64,000 nucleotides of DNA, taken from positions 8,564,501-8,628,500 of the forward strand of contig CP114490.1 of assembly GCA_027186245.1 (NCBI GenBank). The letters are read 5' to 3'. Positions 10,415 through 22,203 of this stretch are shown here, one piece after another. How positions within the stretch are numbered: the first letter of the stretch is position 1; each line of letters starts with the position of its first letter. Source of the stretch: Coriaria nepalensis. Taxonomy: Eukaryota > Streptophyta > Magnoliopsida > Cucurbitales > Coriariaceae. A program made the translations under genes and the position numbers. Under the pieces are notes generated by a model, which had not been told where the DNA came from, did not search any database, and was given only the letters and a program-made list of their open reading frames with translations.

Positions 10415-13400
10415 ATGGAGAGGCTTCTGTACTCTTCTCCTCGAATCCCTTTGAAAGTCAATCTGATAATGAGTCCTCGCTTTTCCCCTCGAGTCTGTCG
10501 CATTGACTCGGCCAAGCTCAAGCTCAATTTCAATTTCCCGGTGTCATCTTGTACTGAGTTGAGGAAGGTTCACTCAGTCTCCTGCAAAAGTGAAAATCTA
10601 TCTCTTCCTTTCTCGGCTCCGTCGAATATTTCTCCATCTCCACCTTCTGCCCTAGCTGGCTCGCTGAACGGATCGGTGCTTCATCCTTCTCCACCCTTTG
10701 CAGTCGGTGCCTCTGGCAAACGAAATGTATGTATATACGCCCCGCAAGATACTGTCTTCTCTTACTTTCTGTTAGATGCAACATAATGAACATGAACTTT
10801 CAACTCTATCTGCAACTTTTTGTACACTTTTCCACTGTTTGCTCATTTGGTGGATGGATCAAAATGTGTTTGGTTTCGGGAAAAAGAGTTGGTGGATGGA
10901 TCAAGATGAACATGAACTTTCAACTCTGGTTTCTTAAAACTTTGCTTCTCAGTATTGTCGCTGTAACCTAAAAAGTATAAGCCCCTTTAGGAACCGGAGG
11001 GAATTTTGAAGATGACGGAAAAATTCAATTGAAAGGACTTCTATATCCATTTTTAAAATAAAGAATTCCATTAAGTTTTGTCTAGAATCCCACTAGAAAT
11101 AAACAGAGTTATGGTCACAGTATGGTAATATCGAAATGTTAGGTTCCTTTCTTTCTTCATTTCTTTTTTCTCCCCTTGACTGAAAAAGATTGCAAGTGTT
11201 TCTTATTTATTCCCTTCCTGATGAATAACGTAGATCATACATGCAATCAATACTCAAAATGAAAGCTTATCAGTACCGGGTACATAATGGGCACTGATTA
11301 GCCCCTCATGTACGTTCTGTTATGAACCCAGTAGGTGTGCAAGTGGCTTCTGGTTCAGCTCGACATGAGCAGGCCACGGGTACTTCAGGGTATTTCTCTG
11401 GTACTTTTTGATATGCTTTTCTCACTTCCTTTACCTTAATACTCAGTGAAATGCTTGGATAGAGCTTTGTGGCTGTTCAGCTAACTATAGATTTTTCCCT
11501 CTCTTATTCCAGATTTTTAGCCTAATTTTGTTTTTACTTGATTATTTCAATCTTTCTCCACTTCTTCCTTTCAATGCAACTGCCTGGATTAAAATCCAGA
11601 ACAGGTTTTTGTTTAAGTAATACAAGAGAAATTCCGAACCAATTTTGGTGAGAAACAAAAACTTACAGGCAACTATGTCTGCTAGAGAAACCCTCGTTGT
11701 CCTAACAATGTTAAGTTTCATTTTACATAGTGGAGTTCTTAAATGGGGATTTCACTGGAGCTTTTTAGGAAGTATTCCACAGAGAATCCCTAATGACAGA
11801 TTAAGAAAAGTGGAGAGATCAAAGAGACATGAAACAGAGAGAGGGTTAATGATAGGATAGGTGAGATAAGGTGGCATGTTCTCTTAGATATGAATTGCTG
11901 TATTAACTGCGACATCACCTTTTAACAGCCATATATGTGCCATCTCATCTTTTCGGTTACTTAATGACCACAAAAGTGTAGGGATCCAAAACAAGCAGTT
12001 CAAACATATTAGCGACCATGAGAAAGTAGGTAAAGCATAAGAACTAGAATAATAGTTTAGCCTAATTGATTTGTGACTTTTCTCTTTCTCTTAAGTGATT
12101 TCCTTTTTTGCTTCCTTGAAACCTAAAACAATAATCTAATAATAATTATCATTTTCATCCCTGAACTTTCATGGTTTGTTTATTTTCATCCTGCGGGTCT
12201 AATTTATAAATGTTAAGTATATGAGTTCTAAAGTTTTATGAATACTAGAATTAACACACGACACATTAAAAACATCACTAACATCTCCAAAGTGGTTATT
12301 GAAGTGGTTGACATTGAGATTTGAGGCTGTTATTAAGAATTGAATTTGTAAAGAATGAAAAATGAAGAGTAGAAAAATAAAAGTTTAATTGAAAGTTGTG
12401 AGTCAAGTGATAAAAACTAATAGATTTTGAGAATATTAACATTATTGTTGAAATGAGATGCTTTTATATTAATATTCATTGGCTTTAGATTTCATTTTTC
12501 AATTTTACTTTTATAAATTTGATCCTATAAGACCAAAATGGAACGTTTTGAAACTATAAGGATAAATTTGTGCTATCTAAAGGTTCAGGGATGAAAATGA
12601 AAGCTGAGTGAAAGGTTAGGGACAAAAATTGTAATACAGTCATTATTAGTTTATTGAACTATTATTGTAATACAATTCTTGTCTATAATCTTATTGTTAA
12701 TTTCCCCGATTATAATTATTGCTTTGTTTTTCTTAAAAATGCTATGATGCTTTATTTTGTTTTTAATATGAATGTGTGTAAGCTTAGTATATATACATAT
12801 ATTACAATTTTTATTTCGTTATGGACCATTTGGTACTGTATCATAGATCTTTTTAAACTTTCTTATCAATATTCCATATCTTTCCGGGATTTGAACTCTT
12901 AAAAAAACCACTGGATTAGCTCAATGGCCACCCAATATACATATATTCAAATCTTTCTTGGATTTGAACTAAGAAAAAAGGAATTGAAATAAAAAATAGA
13001 ATACTTATGAATCCGTGCTAGGCAGTTAAACCAAACCATCTTCCTAGGGACTCATGGGCAGGTAGCCAATATTTATGTTTATGAATTGTTTTCAAGTGAC
13101 TCAATTTCTTATTTTCATTTTTTTCTTTTTGGGAAGAATGGAGTAGATGGACCTTTGGAATCAAATATTACTTCCCTGATTCCCCTGTTTCAAATAGTTG
13201 TATTTATTATTATTTTTACTATTATAAGTTTATTTTATTTTCCAGAACTCACCCTGGGAAGTACAAAGCATAAAGAGTGTCAAGTTTCATTTTGTTTTGA
13301 ATTTAAAGATCTTTTTGATGCATTTGTGATCTTTAAGAAGATGATTCTTTATCTGGCTTTTCTTTCCTTGTTAACTCCTGTATTTCTTGGCTCCTTCAGC

Positions 13401-15155
13401 AAATATCAAAACACTATTAATTTCACAAATCATGTATTTTTTGTAACGACTGCTAACCTTATTCTTATGATTTTATCTCTGGACAGATGTTATCTCTGGA
13501 TATAAAACGCTATGCTTATGATTTTATCTCTGAATATATTACATTATGCTTATGATTCTAGAAAATTATTTTGAATATGGAATTATACATAATAGATACG
13601 GAAGTTTCTTCTGTTGGAGGAGGCGGAGAGATTATTTATTTGTTGCTCTGAAGATCATGTATTGTTTTTGTTTTGATGAGAATGCCAGTGGGTTTCAACT
13701 GTCAGCTATTTCCTCAGTCCAGATATAGTTCTCTTCTCTGTAACAAGTGATCCTTATTGCATCTGCTATGGTATTAATTTTCCCAAAAATATTTTAGAAC
13801 ATATCTCCATTGACCCTATTTTTGTAAAAGCATAATTCACCTGTTTTGGTATATCAATTTTTATTTGTTGCCGTGAATGTGGTATCTCATTCTGTCCATA
13901 TTCTTACATATTATACACAATGTCCAACAGGGCTTCTAATTGGTGAGTATTTGTCTTCTGAACTACTGTCAATATTCAATCTGGTTGAAAGAAAACATTG
14001 AGAACTAATTCTTTTATATGACAACCTGTCTGAAATGGTGAAGCAATATGCTTAAATTTTATTTATTTTTTTCTTTTGGCCAAAGTTGGAAACAGTAATG
14101 CTGAAACCTTTTAGTAATCTCTGAAGCAGAGATGTATATCATTATGCAAGATAATCCAACTTTTTTTAATGTATGCTTATGATAATCCTGGCTCATTTTT
14201 CTTATTATGGCACTCATCACAGTATAAAATAGAAAGAACCATTGGATTTGTGAATTTATACCATGTATCTAACATTGTACTTTCCATGATTTTAGTCTTC
14301 TACACAAGAAGCTTGTAATGTGCTTACATTCCAAATTGTTGTATGTAGGTAATGTTTATAATACTTTCAGCTCTCATAACGATCCTCGCCCAACCAGTTT
14401 TCCCGCCAGCAGCTTTTGCAACCTTTCAATCTGCTGCTATCAATGTGGGTCCTGCAGCAAAAACTGCACTATTAAGTAGTGCTTGGGCTGGGTTTTTAGC
14501 TGGCTGCTTACACACACTTTCCGGGCCGGACCACCTGGCTGCTCTGGCTCCCCTCTCAATTGGCTGCACCCGCATGGAAAGTGCTGCTGTAGGAGCTCTC
14601 TGGGGTGCAGGCCATGATGCCGGTCAGGTCATCTTTGGCTTACTCTTTCTTCTTCTCAAGGATCAGCTTCACATCGAGGTTCTAAGCACTTGGGGCACAA
14701 GAGTTGTTGGCATAACTCTCCTCATAATCGGTGTTATTGGGATAAGGGAAGCCTCTGATGTCCCTACTCCATGTGTTGCTTTGGAAAATGGCGAGTGCGA
14801 TGTGAGCATTTATGAGACTACGCTTGACAAATCGACGGTTGGAAAAAAGAAGATTGGTTTTGCTACTTTTGCTACGGGAGTGGTCCATGGGCTTCAGCCA
14901 GACGCACTTATGATGGTCTTGCCGGCTCTTGCATTGCCTTCCCGCCTAGCTGGGGCTGCTTTTCTTGTCATGTTTTTGGTTGGGACTGTGGCTGCAATGG
15001 TTGGTTACACAGTATTTTTAGGGTCATGTAGTCAGGCTTTGAAAGAGAGGATGCCGAGAATTACTGAGAAGCTCACTTGGGCTGCATCCTTTGTAGCTAT
15101 TGCACTTGGATTTGCGATCCTCATCAGCCAGTTCTTTGGGTATAGCCTTTACTGA
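10415..15155 (+). CDS. Chloroplast NiCoT-family (nickel/cobalt-type) permease
   Basis: Two exons, 10415-10726 and 14349-15155, joined in phase 0 by a GT-AG intron of 3.6 kb, encode 372 residues. The start has a good context (AGCCATGG). Exon 1 (residues 1-104) is rich in Ser, Arg and Pro and low in acids early on, like a plastid transit peptide. Exon 2 holds the membrane part: a hydrophobic start (VMFIILSALITILAQPVF), then the family motif LSGPDHLAALAPLSIG, a second motif GALWGAGHDAGQ, ATGVVHGLQPDALMMVLPAL, and a hydrophobic C-terminus ending FFGYSLY. The conserved His/Asp pairs in the GPDHL and GHDAG helices are those that bind metal in NiCoT/UreH-like permeases. Plant members are annotated as high-affinity nickel-transport family proteins of the chloroplast; the true substrate is not settled. 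The reading frame is intact. Confidence 0.92.
12150..12599. mobile_element. MITE-like inverted-repeat insertion in NiCoT intron
   Basis: CATTTTCATCCCTGAACTTT at 12150-12169 recurs inverted at 12579-12599 with one inserted base, and the flanks keep some symmetry (AATAATTAT and TCATTATTAG). The size (about 450-500 bp) and lack of coding suit a MITE or another non-autonomous DNA element. A direct target duplication was not proved. The rest of the intron (10727-14348) shows only AT-rich sequence, short local duplications near 10787-10926 and 13480-13560, and a weak tRNA-like stretch near 12905-12930. Confidence 0.45.
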
Positions 15156-15855
15156 TGATCCCGTCTGACTCGTGTTAAGTTTCACATTTTGCTAGCTTTC
15201 TTCCGCTTTACTGTTTCAAAGCCTTTGTAGAGTTGTACTATTCAATTTGTTTACAGAAAATATTCAGCTTTGCCCCCCCGGCCCCCTCCCCTATCCCACG
15301 GGGAGTAATTGCCATTTCTTCCCTCTGTTTGTACTGTCATACACACGAACTACTATATTTATTTGTAATTTATCTGAAGTGCGGACAATTTGTTTGATCA
15401 ATCATTTGCATTACTGTCCAATACACTATATATCTTTTATCCTTCTTCGTTCGGATGAACAAGTAAATATATATATATATAAGGACGCCTCTATCATAAA
15501 GGGCCCTTGGAAACTAGTCTTCCTGAATTTTTAGTAAATGGCCTAAATGTTAAAAACTAGACATACTACCCTCTTTTGTATTTAGGGTGCTTTGGCTGAA
15601 AGACTTTCTAAGGGCAACTTTTGAAAAGTATAACTCACGAACCTTTCAATTATTGATGGATAATCATAATTGAAATCGTTGTTTTATTTTTGTATCCATC
15701 ATAATTGAAATCGTTGTTTTATTTTTGTATTGAATTTATGTTTTGTTCTTATTGATGCCAAACTTATATTGTCATTTAATATATATGATGGAAAGAAAGC
15801 CTAAAATGAAAGTAATAAAATTAATCAAGAAAAAGATGAAATATATCACATTGAT
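15156..15855. other. 3' region of NiCoT gene and intergenic
   Basis: Putative 3' UTR, then AT-rich DNA with a short AT microsatellite (15464-15481) and a 35-bp unit repeated twice (15664-15733, landmark TCATAATTGAAATCGTTG). No gene seen. Confidence 0.5.
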
Positions 15856-17790
15856 GTGGAACAGTTAGAGAAAATTTTCACGGAGCAGTTAGAAAAGAAG
15901 TGTAAGAAAGGAGGTTTATACATGTGTAATTTCTTGCTCGTGAGTCACAATAAGGCATTGCTAGACTTTCTGGAAAGTAGTTTTCAATTTTCTATATTTT
16001 TGCAGGGCTACAAAATTGACAATCCGAATTCCATCGTTTAGGGGTTCATTTTTTCCATTTTAGTATTTTTCATAAATATAAGGGTCTTTCTATAATTTCT
16101 GTAATTTTAGAGTTTAAGGTTTGTGTCGTTTGGTATTAGTACGACTTTTGTAGTTTGTTTTTAGAGTTTTTGAATAAATTAAAATTTGGGTTTTCTATCT
16201 GAATTACATGGAATCTTACATCCGTCAAGGAGGGAAGAATGTTCTCCTTATATGGTCAATATTGATCCATTCGACGATGAGGTTAAAGATGACATCATAG
16301 ATATGGCTTTGCTTGATCCTACCATTGAGAATGTAGACTATTCTAAAGAGTTATGTATATATTGTTTAACATGACAAAGACGTCGTGGTGGAGGAGGAAG
16401 AGAAGGTTAATATGGAGTGTGCCCAAGATTTTTTAGATGTAGAAAATGAGACACCAAGTCTTGATACACCGATTGTCAATCGTGATATGTGGTATATATG
16501 CAAAGTATGGAAGAGAAGATTGAGGTTGTTGGTCAAAAGATGGAGGAGAGATTTGGTGGGTTAGAAAAGAGATTCGGTGAGCTAGAGTGTAAAGTCAATT
16601 TGATCTATGAGAAAATAGGGCTGCATCTTATCCATCCGTTGGTGCATATCTCTCGGGTCATCGTACTATATACACCACATTCATCAGGTCTACAAAATTT
16701 TTCAGGTGATTTGGGAGAGGGAAATGGAGCAGGTATGAATATTATTTATTTAAGATTTCGGTTAAAAAAAAATAACTTCTAAATTTTACTAAGTCTTATA
16801 TCTTTGATTGTTTGTGAAGGAATGGCTAAAGCTGATAACGCCTCCTACGCAATGCTAGTTCCACAACGATGTATGAGGATAAGGAAGCCTAATACTTTTC
16901 TCAAATCTCCATTTATGGATCCAGAAGAATTGAACTCTCCATTCTTGGATCCAAAACAACTCCAAAAATACGATGTATTAAATGTTGATCCATATTGTAA
17001 ACCATATAAGGTCACGCAGAGGGGGCTGCAATGAGGTGCGAGAGAAGTAAAGATGAGTCGACAGTCCAACTCATAATGAGAATTCAAGTCGACAAATTTT
17101 TTTTAAAGATATTTAGAGTCCACGAGAAGTGGTTAGAAAGTACAGTAACTATTTCTCAATTTTACTTAATATTACAATCGTATTTGTAGATAATTTTACC
17201 TAATTTTAATGAACTCATTCATTGGCAGCATATCAATGAATGTTTATTGTTGATATGGATGCGGCTAGAAGATTATTCCAATTTATTCTATTTAATTAAA
17301 ATAAAGTCTATAGAAATAATGGATGATCTCTTCAATGCGACTTTACTTAGGGTGACAAAGGGGCATCGACAAGTAGATGACTCATTGCTCATTAGGTATG
17401 TATGGAAATCTGACTTACGTAAAAATTTTATATCTTAATTTTTTATTATTATGGCTTAACACGATTGACTTTTGAGTTATAATTATGTAATGGGAATGAC
17501 ACAATGGCTTGAGAGCTCTGCTTGGGAGAATATATCCATAATGTATATGCCATTGAACTTACAAAAATATGCATTGGGTGGACTTATATATAGACTTATA
17601 AACTTGGACTCTATACGTTATAGATTCGAGAGTGGATATCCAGGAGGAAACTAAAGTCATACCCATATATTTGGCATTATGTAAGATCTTGCCTCAACTT
17701 ATTTACTTGATATCCAATTTGAAGATTAAATACTACGAAAATTAGAGATATCGAGATTTTGATTTACAAATGATGGAAATACCATAAAAT
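15856..17790 (+). pseudogene. Ulp1-like (C48) protease of a Mutator-like element, degenerate
   Basis: A series of broken exon-like pieces on the plus strand: 15856-16041; 16186-16374 (acidic; PFDDEVKDDIIDMALLDP); 16489-16782 (coiled-coil-like EEKIEVVGQKMEERFGGLEK); 16804-17034 (RIRKPNTFLKSPFMDPEE); 17247-17438; and 17472-17730. The last holds the Ulp1-like core: W..ISIMYMPLN, then, after a one-base shift, HWV and LYVIDS, which align with the catalytic His and Asp region of SUMO-protease-like proteins. The Cys box is not recognisable. Ulp1-like genes carried by MULEs are known in plants (Kaonashi-type elements), and a MURA transposase lies convergent at 19593-22203, which fits. A CACTA origin is the alternative. 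Confidence 0.55.
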
Positions 17791-18070
17791 TAGAAAGGAG
17801 GAGATTGTAGTGTTTATACAATTAAGTGTATAGAATTTCATTTGATAGGAATTTCATTACAAGAAATAAATAATGATACGATTAAAGTGTACAAACGTAA
17901 GATGTGTACTAACTTATATAAGAATAACATCTTCTCTATTTAATCATATAAATATTTTTGGAATATCGATTTTTATCCATGCTCTCCTCTTTTTTCATGC
18001 TCTCATTCTCTTCTCACTCACTCGGCCATAAAAGATAAAAATATAGTTATATAGATTAAATACAATTAAT

Positions 18071-18445
18071 TAGAGAGTTTTTGTCTCTGACTAAAATACT
18101 CTACGGGTCGATGGGTGGTCTGAACACCCATCGACCCATCAAGTATTTCGGATATGAGAGTTTTAGTCTCTAACTGAAATACTCATGGGCCGATGGGTGT
18201 TTTGAACACTCGTCGACCCGTTGAGTATTTTGGATCAGAGAGTTTTAGTCTATATACTAAAATAATCTACGGGTCGATGGCATCGAGTATTTCAAAACAG
18301 AGAGTTTCAGTCTCTAACTGAAATACTTTACGAGTCGATGGGTGGTTTGAAAACCTATCGACCATCGAGTATTTCAGATCAGAGAGTTTTAGTCTTTGAA
18401 CTAAAATACTTTATTAATCGATGGGTATTCTGAATACCCGTAGAG
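18071..18445. repeat. Tandem array of about 82-bp palindromic units
   Basis: Five diverged units begin near 18084, 18167, 18248, 18311 and 18393 (spacing 83, 81, 63 and 82 bp). Unit 1 contains a perfect 13-bp inverted repeat, GGGTCGATGGGTG (18105-18117) and its complement at 18125-18137, with a 7-base loop and partly paired outer arms (AAATACT and AGTATTT). Unit 3 has lost its loop. The units could form cruciforms. Confidence 0.85.
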
Positions 18446-18494
18446 TAACTTAGAGAGTTACATATAAGATGTCGGTATGAGATGTAAAGACTGG

Positions 18495-18610
18495 CATCTC
18501 ACATGTCATTCTTAGTTTTAGACTAACATCTCACATATTGGTTTGAGTTTCAGACCGATATCTCACATGTCGGTCTAAGTTTCAGCCAGACATCTCACAT
18601 GTCGGTAATT
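18495..18610. repeat. 32-bp tandem repeats
   Basis: Four units starting at about 18495, 18527, 18559 and 18591, each around YATCTCACATGTCGGT with a linker resembling TTTCAGACCGA. The period of 32 bp is regular. Confidence 0.85.
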
Positions 18611-18688
18611 TCATATTTTCTATCATTTATAATAGATGGTTCCACTTTAGGTAGAATGATAAAACATTTAACCTTTAACCTTTATGAT

Positions 18689-19013
18689 CATGATAGAAAT
18701 GTTTAATTTTTGGACCAATAATGAAAGGTTGGACCTTTAGAGTTCGAAATCTAATGTTTAAAATTCGGTTATTATAGAAAGGTTCGACTTTTAGGTTCAA
18801 TGATGAAAGATTATACCTTTAGGATTCGAAGTCTAATATTTAAATATTAGGTCATGATAGAAAGGTTCCACCTCTAGGGTTCCACCTTTAGGATTCGAAA
18901 TCTAATGTTTAAACATTAGGTCATGATAGAAAGGTTCGACCTTTAGGTCCAATGATAAAATGTTAGAACTTTAGGATTTGAAGTCTAATGCTTAAACATT
19001 AGGTCATGATAGA
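18689..19013. repeat. About 82-bp tandem repeats
   Basis: Five units marked by TCATGATAGAAAGGTTC or variants near 18689, 18770, 18853, 18922 and 19004, followed by TTTAGG(R)TTC and AGTCTAATGTTTAAACATTAGG, itself partly palindromic. One unit is shortened by about 13 bp. Confidence 0.8.
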
Positions 19014-19014
19014 A

Positions 19015-19190
19015 TCCATCGGCCCATCTACCCCATCGACCCCATCGACTTATATAACCAAATTACTCTACAACCCTATCTATAAATAATAGGCCATCGA
19101 CCCCATCGAACCATAGAGTCAAGGCCCCATCGACCCCGTCAACCCGTAGAGTCGAAGACGCCATCGACTCCATCCACCTCACCAACCCGT
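19015..19190. repeat. CCATCGACCC-rich short repeats
   Basis: Irregular direct repeats of CCCATCGACC and TAGAGTCGAAG-like motifs. They use the same core as the hairpin array at 18071-18445. From 19190 to 19590 only AT-rich sequence is seen. Confidence 0.65.
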
Positions 19191-19592
19191 ATTGGTTAAG
19201 CTATTGATTTAAATAATTTTAGGTGTAATCAAATTACACATCTCATTCAACATTTGAAAAATAAAATTAAAGTTAAATAAAAAAATATAAATTCAGGATT
19301 TAATTCAAAATTCAAAATTACTATTAAAAGTCAATTTATATTAACAATCTCAACTCAAGATTTCGGTCAAAACATTTCAGTTCAAACGAGTGTCTATCGA
19401 TTCCTTTTCTTAGTTTTTTTAAAAAAAAAACTTTTCTTAGATAAACATTCCAAATATTCATATAAAATAAAAATCAAATAAAAATAAAGATACTAAATAT
19501 TCTGACAAAAATAAAATAACAAATATAATATTATGAAGTGTTTTCAACAGGTAACGGTAGAATCAGATTCCGACAAGTTTTCCTATTCTGTC

Positions 19593-22203
19593 CTAAACAT
19601 CCATAACTACCACATTTTCTTCTCCTCCGTATTTGTACTGAGACTGATGGCATACATTTAATTTTCGGTATTTCACCCTATTTACGCACAATGGGAGGGA
19701 GAACCAACATTGATCGGATGCTTTCTGGAATATCTCACTCGCCAGATAATGGTACATGATAAATTTATTCTGCATATGCTGTCCTCCAACATTCAGTAGA
19801 GTACAATGAATCACATAATGAGTATATACTCACATTTATGGACTTCGCAACTGCTATAGCATGTGCGCACAAAATTCTATCTAAGTCGAATACCTTACAT
19901 GTGCAACTCTTATCTCGTATGTTAACAACAACTCTAATATCATCTTGGATCACTTTAAACGTATCAACTTTCACACTATCCACCTTCATTGTCTAACATT
20001 CTTTATGTCTTTTTCCAAGCAGTTTCACTACCTTCATAGTGCATCGTTCGGTATGCTGATTCGCTTCATTTCTTCTAGTGTTGAACCAAGTCGTCATCAT
20101 CTTTTTAATACTTTTGAGCAATGCTACTATTGGATATTCATGCGCATCCTTCAATACAACATTATGCGATTCGAAATTATTATTTGTTATGATGTTGTAT
20201 CTAAGTCCCTGAAAATGAGCTCTTGACCAGTGTTCGAAACCAATATCCTCCACATACGATGCCACACCGTGATGCACTCTTTTGATATCAAAGAAGTATT
20301 TATTAAAATCTTCTATTGTATACGCTTTGGTTGCCGCTTTGAATAGAGAAGTCATTCCACTGCTCATAAATTTCGACTTGATATTTTTCCCGATGTGCCA
20401 AATACATGCACCATGTTTAGAATTTGGGTAAACACTTTGTATAACATTTCTAATACTCTATGCTCGATGAAAAATCACCAAATTGAGAGTATCAGGTATT
20501 ATTTCGAAACCAATATCCTCCACATACGATGCCACACCGAGATGCACTCTTTTGATATCAAAGAAGTATTTATTAAAATCTTCTATTGTATACACTTTGG
20601 TTGCCGCTTTGAATAGAGAAGCCATTCCACTGCTCATAAATTTCGACTTGATATTTTTCCCGATGTGCCAAATACATGCACCATGTTTAGAATTTGGGTA
20701 AACACTTTGTATAACATTTCTAATACTCTATGCTCGATGAAAAATCACCAAATTGAGAGTATCAGGTATTATTTCGAAACCAATATCCTCCACATACGAT
20801 GCCACACCGAGATGCACTCTTTTGATATCAAAGAAGTATTTATTAAAATCTTCTATTGTATACACTTTGGTTGCCGCTTTGAATAGAGAAGCCATTCCAC
20901 TGCTCATAAATTTCGACTTGATATTTTTCCCGATGTGCCAAATACATGCACCATGTTTAGAATTTGGGTAAACACTTTGTATAACATTTCTAATACTCTG
21001 TGCTCGATAAAAAATCACCAAATTGAGAGTATCAGGTATTATTTCGAAGCTTAGTCAAGAACCAAGTCCACAATGTCTCATTCTTCAAATCGACTATAGT
21101 CCATGCTAACGAATATAGTTTTTTGTTACCATCTTGTGCGGTTGTGGTTAAGCATCCCCCTGTATTTACCTTTCAAAAATGTCTCATCGATACCAATAAC
21201 CTTTCATATTAAACGTAGGCCCTTAACAGATGTAATAAAACCTATGAAAAAATAAAGAATTTTTCCTTCTCTATTTGTCTAAATTGTAGTTACAGTATCT
21301 AGATTCACGAGTTTCATCACGGTAGAGTAACATGGTAACCTTACGTAGCTATCTTCGGCCATACCCCGAACAAGATCACGTGCAATAGACATTGCTTTCC
21401 CTGCCTTTCAATAAGTAATATTTTACCCTCATATTATTTTGAGCTATTTTTGGAGTAGGACTCCCATTGCTACCACTAAAACAATTCATCACATGTCATC
21501 CAATTACCAATGTCGATGCTTGTCTATGCTTGTGACGTGAGGAGTTCAAATTACATGTATATTGGTCATTATAAGTGCGAATTTGAAAAAGTGAACAATC
21601 TTTCTTACACGTAAGACGAAGCATCCACTTACAATTTGAATCTACACAACCAATAACATATGTAGTCTTATCTGACTTCTTCACCTTAAATTCAAAATTC
21701 TGTCGGATCGCATACATCTGCAGACGCATCTTTAGATCTTTCTTTGAATCAAAGAACTAAGTACAATAAAACTCATCTCAGTTCCCTTGTGAAGAAATAA
21801 CATGGAGTATATTACCGCCCTCGTCTTCATTTTCTGGTTGTTGAATATCAGGAAGTGAAAAATTAAGAGCAGCCGTATTAACTGGAGGAGATAAAGCATC
21901 AGGGATAAGTATTATTCTATCAAAGAAATCACCCTTGTACAAATGAAAATTAGGATTCATTTCATTGTTATGAAAATTATCATATTCTTCCTCCGTTCTT
22001 CTAAATCCGTCGTCTTCATCCTTTATCTCATCCTCATTCTCTTCATCATCCTCAACCTCAATATCGAAATCAACGTGTCGGTCCACATCTAAATTCAGAC
22101 ATTGATTTTGATATTCATCATTATTATCAACATAGCTCATAAAATTCACATTTTCATTATTACCAAGATCAGTATGGGTGTCGCTCTCAAACATACACAC
22201 CAC
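19593..22203 (-). pseudogene. MURA-type transposase of a Mutator-like element, degenerate
   Basis: Pieces in order on the minus strand. 22203-21778 is an acidic N-terminal region (DDEENEDEIKDEDDGF). 21729-21496 matches the MuDR DNA-binding domain (FEFKVKKSDKTTYVIGCVD...CKWMLR). 21480-21050 is the catalytic part with frame breaks, including a readable IDETFLKGKYRG. 21021-20233 contains FYRAQSIRNVIQSVYPNSKHG and CIWHIGKNIKSKF, typical of the MULE transposase core. 20231-19993 has NNNFESHNVVLKDA. 19989-19765 has a SWIM zinc finger (CTCKVFDLDRILCAHAIAVAK). The domain order is that of plant MURA. Three 270-bp copies inside the core, stop codons and frameshifts make it non-functional. Terminal inverted repeats were not located. 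Confidence 0.85.
20233..21042 (-). repeat. 270-bp in-frame tandem triplication inside MURA
   Basis: Units 20233-20502, 20503-20772 and 20773-21042. Units 2 and 3 are almost identical; unit 1 has a few changes. Each unit begins at TTCGAAAC, a short homology also present where the array ends (TTCGAAG at 21043). The unit is 90 codons, so the repeat keeps frame. Units 1 and 2 carry TAG where unit 3 (nearest the N-terminus) has CAG in RAQSIRNV. Confidence 0.95.

Noticed and set aside
12654..13728. Several open frames in the NiCoT intron
   Set aside because: They begin at non-ATG codons or in AT-rich DNA, have biased hydrophobic composition and lie within a well-supported intron.
14682..14888. Minus-strand frame opposite NiCoT exon 2
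   Set aside because: It is the antisense shadow of a conserved coding exon.
18071..18445. Regular palindromic repeats resembling a CRISPR array
   Set aside because: The whole unit, not just a short repeat, is conserved; there are no unique spacers and no cas genes; and the window is plant nuclear DNA.
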